Source of the DNA: a bacterium
GTDB lineage: Bacteria; Hinthialibacterota; Hinthialibacteria; OLB16
Assembly (NCBI GenBank): GCA_022072055.1
Contig: JAJVIK010000032.1
Coordinates: 1 to 32,714 of the forward strand
Direction of reading: 5' to 3'
Length of the DNA stretch: 32,714 nt
Positions 22,762-32,157 of the stretch are shown here, in pieces. The number at the start of each line of letters is the position of its first letter. Within the stretch, counting starts at the first letter, position 1. The translations under genes were made by a program, and so were the position numbers. The notes under the pieces were generated by a model that worked only from the letters and a program-made list of their open reading frames with translations, did no database searches and was not told the origin of the DNA.

Positions 22762-24872
22762 TGTCCTTCCTCTACCCGCTATACCTCCTCGGCGCGCTGG
22801 CCGCCGTGCTGCCGGTGCTCATCCACCTGCTGACAAGACGTCAGCGCCACAAGATCCTCTTCAGCGACCTCAGCCTGCTCCGTCAGGTGGACGCCGAGGA
22901 GGCCGCGCGCTACAAACTCGAACACCTGCGCCTGATGATTCTTCGGGCCGTGATGTGCGCGATTCTCGCCTTGATCTTCTGCCAGCCGGTGCTCAAGCTC
23001 GGCCAAGGGGTTCTGCGCCGTCCGGGGCAAGGGAATGTCGCCGCCTTCGTGATCGACAACAGCCGGAGCATGGGGACCAGCGAGGGTGGAGTGGTGCGCT
23101 TCGAGAAGGCGCGCCAAGCGGCGCTTGAAATCCTCAATCAGCTACGCGGAGAGGATGAGGCCATCGCCATTTTCGCCTCCTCGCGCACACGGGCTTCACA
23201 CGCCCAGCCCACCGCCTTCCGCGAGGAGGTTAGCGAGGCCATCGAGGAGGCCGAAGTGACCCCATTCTCTTCGGCCTTCCCGCAGGCGGTGGAGCAGGCC
23301 ATTCAACATGTTCTCAAGTCCCCTTTCTCCAACAAGGAGGTTTACCTTTTCACGGACGCCCAGAAGACCGCCTTCAACTCCACCCCGGCCGCCTGGCCCC
23401 CAAACAGCAACACCATCAATGGGTACATGGGGTATCTCTCGGATTCCATCGATCTGCCGAACGTGGAACTCACCGAGATCACGGTCTCCCCGGTCTCGGC
23501 CAAGCCCGGGGAGCCTGTCGAGGTGCGCGCCAAGGTTCGTGGGCACGGTTCGCAGTCGGCGGGGGATGTGGAGCTGGACCTGGAGGTTGGCCCGACCAAC
23601 CGTTTGCACCGCAAGATCACCCTCGTTCCGGGGCGGGATGAGGAGGTGATATTTCCCACCTTCCAGCGCTCCTCCAACCCAGTGGACTCCGGAGTGATCC
23701 GGATGCAACCGGATGTCCTCGACACGGACAACCGCCTGTACTACGCGCTACCGGAGGGGCGGCCGCTGAGGGTCCTGATGTCCCAGGGTGGGGGTGATGA
23801 CCGTGTTCTGAATTTCATCCAGGTGGCTCTGCGAATCCTGGCCAAGATGCCGGTGATCCCCCCCCTGAGCGCGGAGTTTGTGAAGGTCCAGGAAATCGCG
23901 GCAAAGGCCGGTGAGCAGCCCACGGATGTGATCCTGATCGCCAACCCTGGTCGGGTGGAGGAGCAGGGAATTCAAGCCATGAGCGCGTGGATGCGGGATG
24001 GCGGGAACCTTGTGCTGGCGATGGGCGCGGTGGTTGGGGAATGGGTCAATCAGCTCCTGGTTCCGCAGTGGATTCCATTCGAGCTCAAGCGCTGGGAGAT
24101 TTCGAGGAAAGAGGCGACTCATCCGCGCGCCTTCGATTTCAGCAATCCCTGGATGGACCGCTTTGAGGAGGAAGACTCCTCCGACTGGCGTTCGGTCTCG
24201 GTTTGGGGCGGTTGGGAGTTCGCGTCCAAGGGCGACAGCGCGGTCTCTTCCCAAAACCTGATCACCCTTGATCGTGGTTCTCCGCTCTTGTGGCAGAGAA
24301 ACATCGGGCTGGGGACCCTGACCCTGTGGATGTCGAGTCTGGATGATTCCTTGAATGATGTTCCCCATGGCGGAATGTACCTTGCCCTTTGGGGGGAGTA
24401 CCTGCGGACACTCGCCGAAAAGAAGGGGCTTCGGGCTGAGTTCGCCGCCGGATCTCAGGTCCCCGTGGAGGTGGTCCGCGCGGATGACCGACCGGCTGAA
24501 ATTCGCCTGATTCCACCGGATGGAAAACCCCAGATCCTGGCGGTGGCCGGACCCAAATTGACGCAGACCCTTTACTTGTCACGCACCGATCAAGTGGGCC
24601 ATTACACGATTGAATTCAACCCATCCCGAGTGGAGCGAGTCACTCCCTCCGCGTTCGCGGTGAACATGGAGGCGGGGGAGGGGGACCTGACCGGGCACTC
24701 CCTGGAATCCTTGGAAAAACTGTTGCCGTTTCCGGTTGAGCGCTTCCGGCCAAGCGAGTCCATCGCCTCCCAGATCACTTACTCGCGCTATGGGTTCAGC
24801 CTCTGGCCCTTTGTCTTGCTGCTTCTCCTCGCGGCCATGACGCTCGAAACCTGGTGGAGTCGGCCCACATGA
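22761..24872 (+). CDS. BatA-like membrane protein with von Willebrand factor A domain
   Basis: A 703-residue protein. Residues 1-24 match the BatA N-terminal membrane helix domain (MSFLYPLYLLGALAAVLPVLIH), and a second helix lies at 57-76. A vWA domain starts at ~93 with MIDAS motif D99-N-S-R-S103 (FVIDNSRSMG) and continues through VYLFTDAQ. A beta-sandwich and a glutaminase-amidotransferase-like segment (DVILIANPGRVEEQGIQAM) follow, and a C-terminal helix (SLWPFVLLLLLAAMTL) anchors the end. Such proteins are common in Planctomycetes and Bacteroidetes, often next to MoxR ATPase and DUF58 genes, and are thought to act in envelope or stress complexes; neither partner is seen here. Its stop overlaps the next start as ATGA. 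The start lacks a ribosome site (see the promoter at this position). Confidence 0.85.
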   Translation: MSFLYPLYLLGALAAVLPVLIHLLTRRQRHKILFSDLSLLRQVDAEEAARYKLEHLRLMILRAVMCAILALIFCQPVLKLGQGVLRRPGQGNVAAFVIDNSRSMGTSEGGVVRFEKARQAALEILNQLRGEDEAIAIFASSRTRASHAQPTAFREEVSEAIEEAEVTPFSSAFPQAVEQAIQHVLKSPFSNKEVYLFTDAQKTAFNSTPAAWPPNSNTINGYMGYLSDSIDLPNVELTEITVSPVSAKPGEPVEVRAKVRGHGSQSAGDVELDLEVGPTNRLHRKITLVPGRDEEVIFPTFQRSSNPVDSGVIRMQPDVLDTDNRLYYALPEGRPLRVLMSQGGGDDRVLNFIQVALRILAKMPVIPPLSAEFVKVQEIAAKAGEQPTDVILIANPGRVEEQGIQAMSAWMRDGGNLVLAMGAVVGEWVNQLLVPQWIPFELKRWEISRKEATHPRAFDFSNPWMDRFEEEDSSDWRSVSVWGGWEFASKGDSAVSSQNLITLDRGSPLLWQRNIGLGTLTLWMSSLDDSLNDVPHGGMYLALWGEYLRTLAEKKGLRAEFAAGSQVPVEVVRADDRPAEIRLIPPDGKPQILAVAGPKLTQTLYLSRTDQVGHYTIEFNPSRVERVTPSAFAVNMEAGEGDLTGHSLESLEKLLPFPVERFRPSESIASQITYSRYGFSLWPFVLLLLLAAMTLETWWSRPT

Positions 24873-25594
24873 TTCCCTGGCTCTTCGAACCGCGACCGGT
24901 GGTCGAGTGGCGCTTCGGGGAGCACTCGAAGCTGGATCCTCCCCCGACTGGGCATGTCTACTCGTTTCCGGCGCGCGCAACGCGAGGGGAGCGATTCCCG
25001 CGCAACGACCTGATTCAGTACCGGGAATACCACGACTTTCACGGCAGGCATTCCGTGGTTGCCTTCCTCCAATGCGGCGAGGATGCGAAAAGCTGCGCGA
25101 ACCTGGTGGAGGAATGCTGGGAACGGGCGCTTCCGGTGGTGGTCTGGTTCGAGCGCCCCCCCAGGAGGGGATGGGCCGAGTATCGTGAAGTGATGCGACC
25201 GCGCTCCATCGAATCGGTGGAATGCGGGCGCCTGGTTTGGCGGCCGATTCTGGCCTGGAACTGCGAGAGCGAACGTCAGGGCGGCGCCGCTCTCACCGCG
25301 TGGCTGAACCGTCAGGACCCGCTCTTCCAGCCTCCGATTGTGCGCTTTGCTTTCGGGGATGCCTTTAGCCCGCGGGCCGCCGAGCAGATCCTTCGGAGGT
25401 TCCACGCCAACCCGCCCCCATGTTGGTTTAAAATATTCTCTCTTCAGTGGCGCGGAGCGGACCAGCTTCGAAACCTCGCCTGGGGGCATTACCTGGATGA
25501 TCTTGCGCGTAGCCAACAGGACAGACAACGCCGTGACCAAGTCATTCCGCTCCCGATAGGGAGTCGTTCGGCTACCGAGAAGCAGGCGTCATGA
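24869..25594 (+). CDS. Uncharacterised 241-residue soluble protein
   Basis: I do not recognise this protein. It has no signal peptide, lipobox or membrane helix. The sequence is rich in Arg, Trp and Phe, with clear alpha/beta alternation (HSVVAFLQCGEDAKSC, ALPVVVWFERPPRRGW, ESVECGRLVWRPIL), and ends in a polar, Gln/Arg-rich helix. Six cysteines occur at scattered places. It starts on an ATG overlapping the vWA gene's stop, and its own stop overlaps the cytochrome gene's start, so it is made together with both. The position suggests a cytoplasmic partner of the BatA-like protein, but this is only inferred from context. Confidence 0.75.
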   Translation: MIPWLFEPRPVVEWRFGEHSKLDPPPTGHVYSFPARATRGERFPRNDLIQYREYHDFHGRHSVVAFLQCGEDAKSCANLVEECWERALPVVVWFERPPRRGWAEYREVMRPRSIESVECGRLVWRPILAWNCESERQGGAALTAWLNRQDPLFQPPIVRFAFGDAFSPRAAEQILRRFHANPPPCWFKIFSLQWRGADQLRNLAWGHYLDDLARSQQDRQRRDQVIPLPIGSRSATEKQAS

Positions 25595-28500
25595 GAATCA
25601 CTCTTCGACGTGGGCGGGGGGGCCTCCGATTTGTGGCCACCCTCGTGATGACGGTTCTGGCGATTCATTCCCGAATCGTCCATGCGGAGCAGTCCGACCC
25701 AACCACAGAAGCCTTTCAAGACCTCCTGCGAAGCATTGAGGCGCTGGGTCTTGCGGATGGGGCGGACACCGGCGCGCTTGCCCAAAGACTGAAGGAGGAG
25801 ATCGATTCGATCGGCGCGGACCTGGAGTCGCTGGAGGGTGTCCTTGGCCGCCTTCAATCGGAGCTGCAAAGCGCCCAGCGTGTTTGGTCGCAGAAGAGGA
25901 CGGGAGGGGGTGGGGAATCAGGCGGTCTCTCCCTCTTCCGAGAACACATCCGTCCCGTGCTCGAATGCGCCTGCCTCAGTTGTCATGGCGGTTCCGGCGC
26001 CAAGGGGGGACTGGACCTCTCCACGCGAGAGAGGCTCCTGGCCGGGGGGGATTCGGGTCCGTCGGTCGTTCCCGGAGATCCGGAGGCGAGTCCGCTTTGG
26101 AACCGTGTCGCCCACCTCGAACAGCCCGGCATGCCCTACCTGAAACCCAAGTTGTCGGATGAGACTCTGGCGAGATTTGCCGAATGGATCAGGCAGGGCG
26201 CCGCCTACGATGCCCCCCTCCGCACGCATTCTTCCTCGAAAGAAGACCTTTGGTCGCTGAGACCGGTCGTTCGACCTGATATCCCCGAGGTGAATTCGGC
26301 CTGGGTTCGCAATCCCATCGATGCCTTCATCCTGGCCAAGATGCGGGAGAAGGGCCTGGAACCTTCACCGGAGGCGGACCGTCGCACGCTCATCCGCAGG
26401 CTGACCTACGACCTCCACGGCCTCCCACCCACGCCCGAGGAAGTGGAGGCCTTTGTGTCCGATCCGGCCGAGGACGCTTACGACAGGCTGGTGGAACGGC
26501 TGCTCGACTCGCCAAGGTATGGCGAGCGCTGGGGCAGGCACTGGCTGGATGTGGTCCGCTACGCCGACACGCATGGGTACGACAAGGACAAGCGCCGTCC
26601 CAACGCCTGGCCCTACCGCGACTATGTGATCGAGTCCCTGAACGCCGACAAGCCCTACGCCCTCTTCATCGAGGAGCAGATCGCGGGGGATATTCTGTTC
26701 CCCGAACTTCCCGAAGGGGTGGTGGCGACCGGCTTTATCGCGGCGGGTCCATGGGACTTCGTGGGTCATGTGGAGCTCCGCGAAGGGACCAAGGACAAGA
26801 TGATCACTCGGTCTCTGGACCGGGATGACATGGTGACCAGCACGTTTTCGACTTTCATGAGCCTGACTGTCGGGTGCGCGCGCTGTCACGACCACAAATT
26901 CGATCCGATCTCGCGAGAGGACTACTATTCTCTTCAATCGGTTTTCGCCGGGGTGGATCGGGCGGAGCGCTTCTATGATCCGGATCCCGGGCGCCACGCT
27001 CTCCGCCGCCGTCTCTCCTCCGAAAGGAAGGTCGCCGCGGAGAGTCTGGCCGCTTACGAAAGGGCGATACGCGAGGCGACCGGTGAAGAGCTTGCCGCCC
27101 TGGATGCTCGCCTCCGTCCGCTTTCCGAGCGCCTCGCGGCCCACACCCCCACTGAGAAAAGTCCGAGCAACGGCTACCACAGCGGGATCGAGCCCCAAGC
27201 GGAGGTGAGCAAGTGGGTTCAGGTGGTTTGGGAAACGGCCAAACCGATTGACAAAATCGTGCTGGTCCCCGCGCGCCCCACCGATTTCCCCGACACTCCG
27301 GGTTTTGGATTCCCCCGTCGATACAAGGTGGAGGGATCGCCCCGAGGGGATTTTTCCGACGCGGTGATCCTTGCGGACCATAGCCTTGCGGACTTCCCCA
27401 ATCCCGGAACCGCTCCGTTTGAGGTCCATGCGGATCGACTGGCGCTCCGAGCGATCCGAGTGACCGCGACCCGCCTGTGGGAGCGAACCAACGATTATGT
27501 CTTCGCGCTCGCGGAGCTTCAGGCCTTCTCCGACGGGGCCAATGCGGCCGCGCTGGGGACCGTGTCCGCTCAGGACAGCATCGATAGCGGTCGCTGGCAC
27601 ACCCGCTTCCTCGTGGACGGATATGATAGCCGCGCCTTGCTGAAATACCCAATCGAATCGGGGCCTTCCGCGACCGAGCTCGAAGCCCTGCGCGCGGAAG
27701 TCGAGACGGTTAAACAGCGGCGCCGGGCTCTCGCGGAGGGCTTGATCGGCGAGGAATTGAAGAAGGCCGGGACAGCGGCGGGCAAGCGGATGGAGGAGAT
27801 CGACCGAGAGCTCGCGAAGCTTCCGCAGCCGAGTAAAGTGTACGCCGCCGCAAACGATTTCCGTCCGGATGGTTCGTTTACCCCCGCGGGGGTTCCGCGT
27901 CCGGTTCAGGTGCTCGCGCGCGGGGATGTCACCCAGCCGGTGGCGGAGGCTTCTCCTCGAGCGATTCGAGCCATCCGCGAACCCAGTCCGGATTTCTACT
28001 TCTCGAACCCATCCGATGAGGGGCCGCGGCGCGCGGCGCTCGCCAAATGGATCAGCCATCCGAAGAACCCGCTCACTTGGCGGTCCATCGTGAACCGGGC
28101 ATGGCATTACCATTTCGGACGTGGGATCGTGGACACCCCGAATGATTTTGGACACATGGGGGGACAGCCCAGTCATCCGGAGCTGTTGGACTGGCTGGCC
28201 GGCGAATTTCTCGCCCAAGGAGGTTCGCTCAAGGCGCTCCACCGGCTGATCCTCAGGAGCGCCGCCTATCGCCAAGTCTGCTCGCATGATGAGGACAAGG
28301 CGCGCCTCGATTCGGATAACCGCTTCCTGTGGCGGATGAATCGGAGCCGCTTGGACGCCGAATCGATTCGGGACTCGGTCCTATATGTTTCCGGGAAACT
28401 CGATTTCACGATGGGTGGGCCGGGATTTGATCTCTTCGATTTCAAGGATGACCATTCCCCTCATTACAGCTACGAGACCTTTGACGTGGATAACCCGGGC

Positions 28501-28863
28501 GCGCTCCGGCGAACAGTCTATCGCTTCATCGTAAGGAGCGCGCCCGATCCGTTCGTGACCTGCCTGGATGGCGCGGACCCCTCGCAGAGCGTGCCGGCGC
28601 GGAACATCACCCTCACCGCGCTTCAGGCCCTTTCCCTGCTGAACAACCCCTTCATGGTCCGCCAGGCGAAACACCTGGCGGACCGTCTGGAGTCGGAGTC
28701 CGAAAAACCGGAGGACCGGATTCGCGCCGCTCACCAACTCACACTTGGCCGCCCACCAACCGAACAAGAACAGCGCCTCTTGGCCCAGTACGCGGAAGGC
28801 CGTGGCCTTCCGGCGGTCTGCCGCCTGCTGTTCAACTGCAATGAGTTCGTGTTCGTGGACTAG
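25591..28863 (+). CDS. Planctomycete-type cytochrome protein with DUF1549, discoidin-like and DUF1553 domains
   Basis: A 1,090-residue exported protein. Residues 1-32 form a signal peptide ending in HAE. A helical stretch (~63-100) precedes a PSCyt1 cytochrome domain with haem motif C128-L-S-C131-H132. DUF1549 covers ~241-455 (NPIDAFILAKMREKG, GERWGRHWLDVVRYADTHG) and ends with a second haem-like motif, C429-A-R-C432-H433. A discoidin/F5-8-C-like domain is inserted at ~536-647. A short helical part is followed by DUF1553 at ~811-1087 (RAALAKWISHPKNPLTWRSIVNR, FGRGIVDTPNDFG). This composite is almost confined to Planctomycetes, Verrucomicrobia and neighbours, where it normally precedes a DUF1501 gene; here it precedes a sugar transporter gene instead. 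The precise reaction of these proteins is unknown; periplasmic oxidation of glycans or sulfated sugars has been proposed from context. Confidence 0.92.
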   Translation: MRITLRRGRGGLRFVATLVMTVLAIHSRIVHAEQSDPTTEAFQDLLRSIEALGLADGADTGALAQRLKEEIDSIGADLESLEGVLGRLQSELQSAQRVWSQKRTGGGGESGGLSLFREHIRPVLECACLSCHGGSGAKGGLDLSTRERLLAGGDSGPSVVPGDPEASPLWNRVAHLEQPGMPYLKPKLSDETLARFAEWIRQGAAYDAPLRTHSSSKEDLWSLRPVVRPDIPEVNSAWVRNPIDAFILAKMREKGLEPSPEADRRTLIRRLTYDLHGLPPTPEEVEAFVSDPAEDAYDRLVERLLDSPRYGERWGRHWLDVVRYADTHGYDKDKRRPNAWPYRDYVIESLNADKPYALFIEEQIAGDILFPELPEGVVATGFIAAGPWDFVGHVELREGTKDKMITRSLDRDDMVTSTFSTFMSLTVGCARCHDHKFDPISREDYYSLQSVFAGVDRAERFYDPDPGRHALRRRLSSERKVAAESLAAYERAIREATGEELAALDARLRPLSERLAAHTPTEKSPSNGYHSGIEPQAEVSKWVQVVWETAKPIDKIVLVPARPTDFPDTPGFGFPRRYKVEGSPRGDFSDAVILADHSLADFPNPGTAPFEVHADRLALRAIRVTATRLWERTNDYVFALAELQAFSDGANAAALGTVSAQDSIDSGRWHTRFLVDGYDSRALLKYPIESGPSATELEALRAEVETVKQRRRALAEGLIGEELKKAGTAAGKRMEEIDRELAKLPQPSKVYAAANDFRPDGSFTPAGVPRPVQVLARGDVTQPVAEASPRAIRAIREPSPDFYFSNPSDEGPRRAALAKWISHPKNPLTWRSIVNRAWHYHFGRGIVDTPNDFGHMGGQPSHPELLDWLAGEFLAQGGSLKALHRLILRSAAYRQVCSHDEDKARLDSDNRFLWRMNRSRLDAESIRDSVLYVSGKLDFTMGGPGFDLFDFKDDHSPHYSYETFDVDNPGALRRTVYRFIVRSAPDPFVTCLDGADPSQSVPARNITLTALQALSLLNNPFMVRQAKHLADRLESESEKPEDRIRAAHQLTLGRPPTEQEQRLLAQYAEGRGLPAVCRLLFNCNEFVFVD

Positions 28864-28864
28864 C

Positions 28865-30361
28865 GTGCTGAACAGACCGCCACACCCATTCCAAATTCTT
28901 CGCGGCGCGATGCTCTTGGTTCTGGGGGTCGCCTCGAATTCGCTTGCCCAATCCCTTTCGGACCCGATCCGAGTGGATTTGAATGTGTACACGCCGGGAA
29001 CCATTCCCTCGGGCATCGGGGAGCCGGTCCGGGAGGCCGCGCGCCTCGCGGAGGAATGGGAGCGGCTTCATCCCGGAGAGAAGATCAAGTACCAGCAGAT
29101 TGTGACCACCGGGGGCGGGGAAGGGGAGTGGCTCAAGACCCAACTGCTTGGGGGGATCGCCCCTGAAATCATCCACCAGAACGCGGAAATCGCCTGGCAG
29201 GACACGGACAAGGGGTGGTATATCCCGCTCGATGAGTACCTTGAGAAACCCAATCCCTATGTGCCAGTGAACAAGCGTTGGCTCGACACGTTCACCAATC
29301 AGGCACTGGTCAACGCCAAGCGCGCGCCGGACGGGAAACTCTACTGCATCTCCCTGGACATCATCGAAACCGGTCTCTTCTACAACAAGGATCTGCTCCG
29401 AAAGCTCGGTTGCGACCGGATGCCGGACACCTGGGAGGAGATGCGCGCTATGTTTAAGAAGATCGACTCCCAAGGGGTGACCCCGATGGCCACCGCGATC
29501 TTCGGCCTGGGTTCGGATTGGGGCCAAGACATTCTCTTTGAGATGCTCTACCGAAAGCTCCTCCCGGACATGGACCTGATTCCCTCCAGCCCGGAATCAG
29601 AGGCGTATCTCGGCCACTACCTGGAGGCGCGCGAAGCCGGTTTTCTGTTCACCAAGGGGTTCTTCACACCCAAGGATCCACGGTGGCGGGAACTGAATCG
29701 TCTCCTCTATGAATGGAGACAGTTTTGGCCCAAGGAGCTCAAGAACAGCGATCCGGCGCGATTGTTCCTGACCGAACGAGTTCCGATCCTCTGGGACTCC
29801 TCGTTCCTGCTGCGACGGATGGAGACCGACCCGTACCGGACCTTTGATTGGGGGGTGGCCTATATTCCAAGGATCACCCCGGAAACAAGCCGTTTCGCGG
29901 ATGGCGGTCCCGCCACGGTGATCGGCGGGGCGGCGATTCAACTCCACCTCACCAATAGCGCCAGGAACAACAACCGGGTCGAGGACTGCATCGATTTCCT
30001 GATGTTCCTCAGCGCCCCCCAAAGCATCGAGCGCCTCGCCGCCGAGGCGCTGGTCTTCATCCCCAATGTAAAAGGGGCGAAGATGGCCTCGCAACTTGCT
30101 CCCTTCGCGGAGATTTTTCAGCGCCGCTATTGCGCCATCAAATGGCTTGACTCGATGGACGGGCAATACAAGAAGCAGTGGCGGCGGATGTTGGATTACT
30201 ACCTCAATGACGGCATGAGCCTGGAGGAGTTCCTGAGGACCCTGAAGTTGAATTTCGCGGCCTGGGTGGAAAGCCATCGCGCCGAGGCCGGTTGGGATTT
30301 TGAGGGGATGGAAAAGGTCTGGAGCGAGCGTTCCGCGCGGTTGCTCCCGGAACTGAACTGA
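28865..30361 (+). CDS. Sugar-type ABC transporter solute-binding protein
   Basis: A 498-residue exported protein of the family 1 extracellular solute-binding type (carbohydrate uptake CUT1 group). The signal peptide runs to SLAQ (~residue 29); there is no lipobox Cys, so it is probably free in the periplasm. Characteristic pieces are AARLAEEWERLHPGEKIKYQ, IAPEIIHQN, WYIPLDEYLEKPNPY, TGLFYNKDLLRKLGC with TWEEMRAMFKKI, and GGAAIQLHLTN. I chose GTG 28865, 1 nt after the cytochrome stop, because it supplies the basic n-region; ATG 28910 would leave almost no signal peptide start. At 498 residues it is longer than most members (~430). The sugar cannot be identified, but two cognate permease genes follow after one inserted gene. 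Confidence 0.88.
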   Translation: MLNRPPHPFQILRGAMLLVLGVASNSLAQSLSDPIRVDLNVYTPGTIPSGIGEPVREAARLAEEWERLHPGEKIKYQQIVTTGGGEGEWLKTQLLGGIAPEIIHQNAEIAWQDTDKGWYIPLDEYLEKPNPYVPVNKRWLDTFTNQALVNAKRAPDGKLYCISLDIIETGLFYNKDLLRKLGCDRMPDTWEEMRAMFKKIDSQGVTPMATAIFGLGSDWGQDILFEMLYRKLLPDMDLIPSSPESEAYLGHYLEAREAGFLFTKGFFTPKDPRWRELNRLLYEWRQFWPKELKNSDPARLFLTERVPILWDSSFLLRRMETDPYRTFDWGVAYIPRITPETSRFADGGPATVIGGAAIQLHLTNSARNNNRVEDCIDFLMFLSAPQSIERLAAEALVFIPNVKGAKMASQLAPFAEIFQRRYCAIKWLDSMDGQYKKQWRRMLDYYLNDGMSLEEFLRTLKLNFAAWVESHRAEAGWDFEGMEKVWSERSARLLPELN

Positions 30362-30379
30362 AGAGGAGGAGGCCGCGAC

Positions 30380-31204
30380 TTGCAGCTGCTCAATCTGAAG
30401 GCCCGCTACCCCGGGGCCGCTCTCATCACCGGCGCATCCAGCGGGATCGGCGAGGTCTTCGCCCGAAGGCTCGCCGCCGAGGGGGTCGATCTTGTCCTGG
30501 TGGCGCGTCGGAGGGACCGTCTTGCGGCGCTCGCCGCCGAGCTTACCCAAGCGCATGGAGTGGCGGCTTACCCGATCGGCATGGACCTCGCCAGGGCCGG
30601 ATCGGGGGCCGAAGTCAAGGGAATCGTGGAAACCCACGGCATCGAGGTCGGCATCCTGGTGAACAACGCCGGGTTTGGGAGTCTTGGGATCTTCACCCGC
30701 CTTGAACCCGACCGAGAGGCGGCGATGGTGGACCTGAACTGCCGCGCGGGGGTGGAGCTTACCTCCTGCTTCGCCCCGGCGATGGTCAAACGGCGAAATG
30801 GGGCGATTATCTTTGTTTCCAGCCTCGCCGCGTTCCAGCCGACCCCGTTCTTTTCCACCTATGGGGCCACGAAGAGTTTCAATCTCTTTTTCGCGGAGGG
30901 CCTGTGGGCGGAACTTCGACCACATGGAGTGGATGTCCTGGCCCTTTGCCCCGGCTTCACCCGCTCCGAGTTCCAAGAGGCGGCCGGACTCAAAACCCCT
31001 CAAAATGTTCGCTGGGATGAGCCGGAGGATGTGGTCGAAACGGGCCTTCTCGCGCTCGGAAAGGGGCCTTCGGTGGTGCATGGCCTCAAGAACAAGGGGG
31101 TCAGCCATCTCCACCGGTTTCTTTCGCGAAGGGCGATGGCGCGCCTTTCACACTGGATCCGACTCAAGGAACTGAACGGCAACTGGCGAACTCGACCGGA
31201 ATGA
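30380..31204 (+). CDS. Short-chain dehydrogenase/reductase (DltE/YqjQ-like)
   Basis: A 274-residue cytoplasmic SDR with coenzyme motif TGASSGIG near residues 18-25, NNAG, and the catalytic Ser148, Tyr161 and Lys165 (YGATK). The arrangement ALCPGFTRSEF after the active site and the ~25-residue basic C-terminal extension match COG0300 dehydrogenases; substrate unknown. The start is TTG at 30380, set by a very strong GAGGAGGAGG site 7 nt upstream; no nearby ATG is in frame. It lies 18 nt after the solute-binding gene and its stop overlaps the permease start (ATGA), so it belongs to the transporter operon. A role in oxidising or reducing the imported sugar or polyol is a reasonable inference. Confidence 0.88.
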   Translation: MQLLNLKARYPGAALITGASSGIGEVFARRLAAEGVDLVLVARRRDRLAALAAELTQAHGVAAYPIGMDLARAGSGAEVKGIVETHGIEVGILVNNAGFGSLGIFTRLEPDREAAMVDLNCRAGVELTSCFAPAMVKRRNGAIIFVSSLAAFQPTPFFSTYGATKSFNLFFAEGLWAELRPHGVDVLALCPGFTRSEFQEAAGLKTPQNVRWDEPEDVVETGLLALGKGPSVVHGLKNKGVSHLHRFLSRRAMARLSHWIRLKELNGNWRTRPE

Positions 31205-32157
31205 ACGCGTCAACCATCATTCCATCCGGGCCTCGACCGGCCAGGCGGAGCAACCGACCGCCTGGCTCCCCCCCGCTTGTTCTGATCTACGGGCTGCTCG
31301 CGCTCCCTTTACTTTTCCTCCTGGTCTTCAATTATGTCCCGGCTGCTTCGGCGCTGTATCATGCCTTCACCGAATGGGATGTGGGGGCCGAAAGCCGCTG
31401 GATCGGCCTCGGCAATTTCAAGGCTCTTTCGGTTGACCCGGTGTTCCGCCAGAGCCTCTGGAACCTCTTTCGACTTGGGTGTTTTGTCCTGATCGTCAAT
31501 CTCAGCGTGCCATTCCTGGTGGCCGAAATGATCTTCCATCTGCGCTCGGAGCGCGCCCGTTATGCCTGCCGGGTGGCGCTGGTGCTGCCCATGGTCGTCC
31601 CCGGCGTGGTGGTCTTCATGATCTGGAAGTACATCTATTCGGATGCCGGCCTGGTGACCGAGGGGCTGCTCGCGCTGGGGCTTCGGGATTGGGTGTATGG
31701 CTGGCTATCGCATCCCAAGACCGCGCTTTGGGCCGTGGCATTCGTGGGCTTTCCCTTCGCGCATGGGGTCCATGCGCTGATCTACTACGCGGGTCTGGCC
31801 AACATTTCTCCCGACATCCTCGAGGCGGCTGAGGTCGATGGTCTCGGACCCATCGGGCGAATCGTCCGGATCCATGTTCCGTTGATCCTGCAGCAGGCTA
31901 AGCTCCTCCTGATTATCACGGTCATCGGGGTGGTCAACGGTTTCGAGGCGATCCTGATTCTGACCGAGGACGGCGGTCCGGGTTATGAAACCCTTGTGCC
32001 CGGCCTGTACATGTACCAGAACGGATTCACTTATCAGCGGATGGGCTACGCCTGCGCCATCGGGCTCCTGATGCTCATGTTCCTTCTGGCGTTCACCATC
32101 TCGCTCAATCGCCTCCTCAAGACCGAGCGCTTTGAACCCGGAAGGAGAGGGACATGA
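31201..32157 (+). CDS. Sugar ABC transporter permease, MalF/UgpA-type
   Basis: A 318-residue inner-membrane protein with six hydrophobic segments, the first at ~26-46 (LVLIYGLLALPLLFLLVFNYV). The EAA loop, which docks on the ATPase, begins at Glu208 (EAAEVDGLGPIGRIVRIHVP), and the TEDGGPGYETLV segment after it is typical of CUT1 MalF/UgpA/LacF permeases. The N-terminus has a Pro/Arg-rich cytoplasmic tail of ~25 residues. The start overlaps the SDR stop as ATGA and the end overlaps the next permease as ATGA. It pairs with the following MalG-like protein to form the channel. No ATPase gene appears in the window. Confidence 0.93.
   Translation: MNASTIIPSGPRPARRSNRPPGSPPLVLIYGLLALPLLFLLVFNYVPAASALYHAFTEWDVGAESRWIGLGNFKALSVDPVFRQSLWNLFRLGCFVLIVNLSVPFLVAEMIFHLRSERARYACRVALVLPMVVPGVVVFMIWKYIYSDAGLVTEGLLALGLRDWVYGWLSHPKTALWAVAFVGFPFAHGVHALIYYAGLANISPDILEAAEVDGLGPIGRIVRIHVPLILQQAKLLLIITVIGVVNGFEAILILTEDGGPGYETLVPGLYMYQNGFTYQRMGYACAIGLLMLMFLLAFTISLNRLLKTERFEPGRRGT

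Noticed and set aside
26365-28287. 640-codon minus-strand open frame
   Set aside because: Antisense to DUF1549/DUF1553 coding sequence with conserved motifs; no domain of its own.
29597-31114. 505-codon minus-strand open frame
   Set aside because: Antisense to the solute-binding protein and SDR genes, both of which have recognisable motifs.
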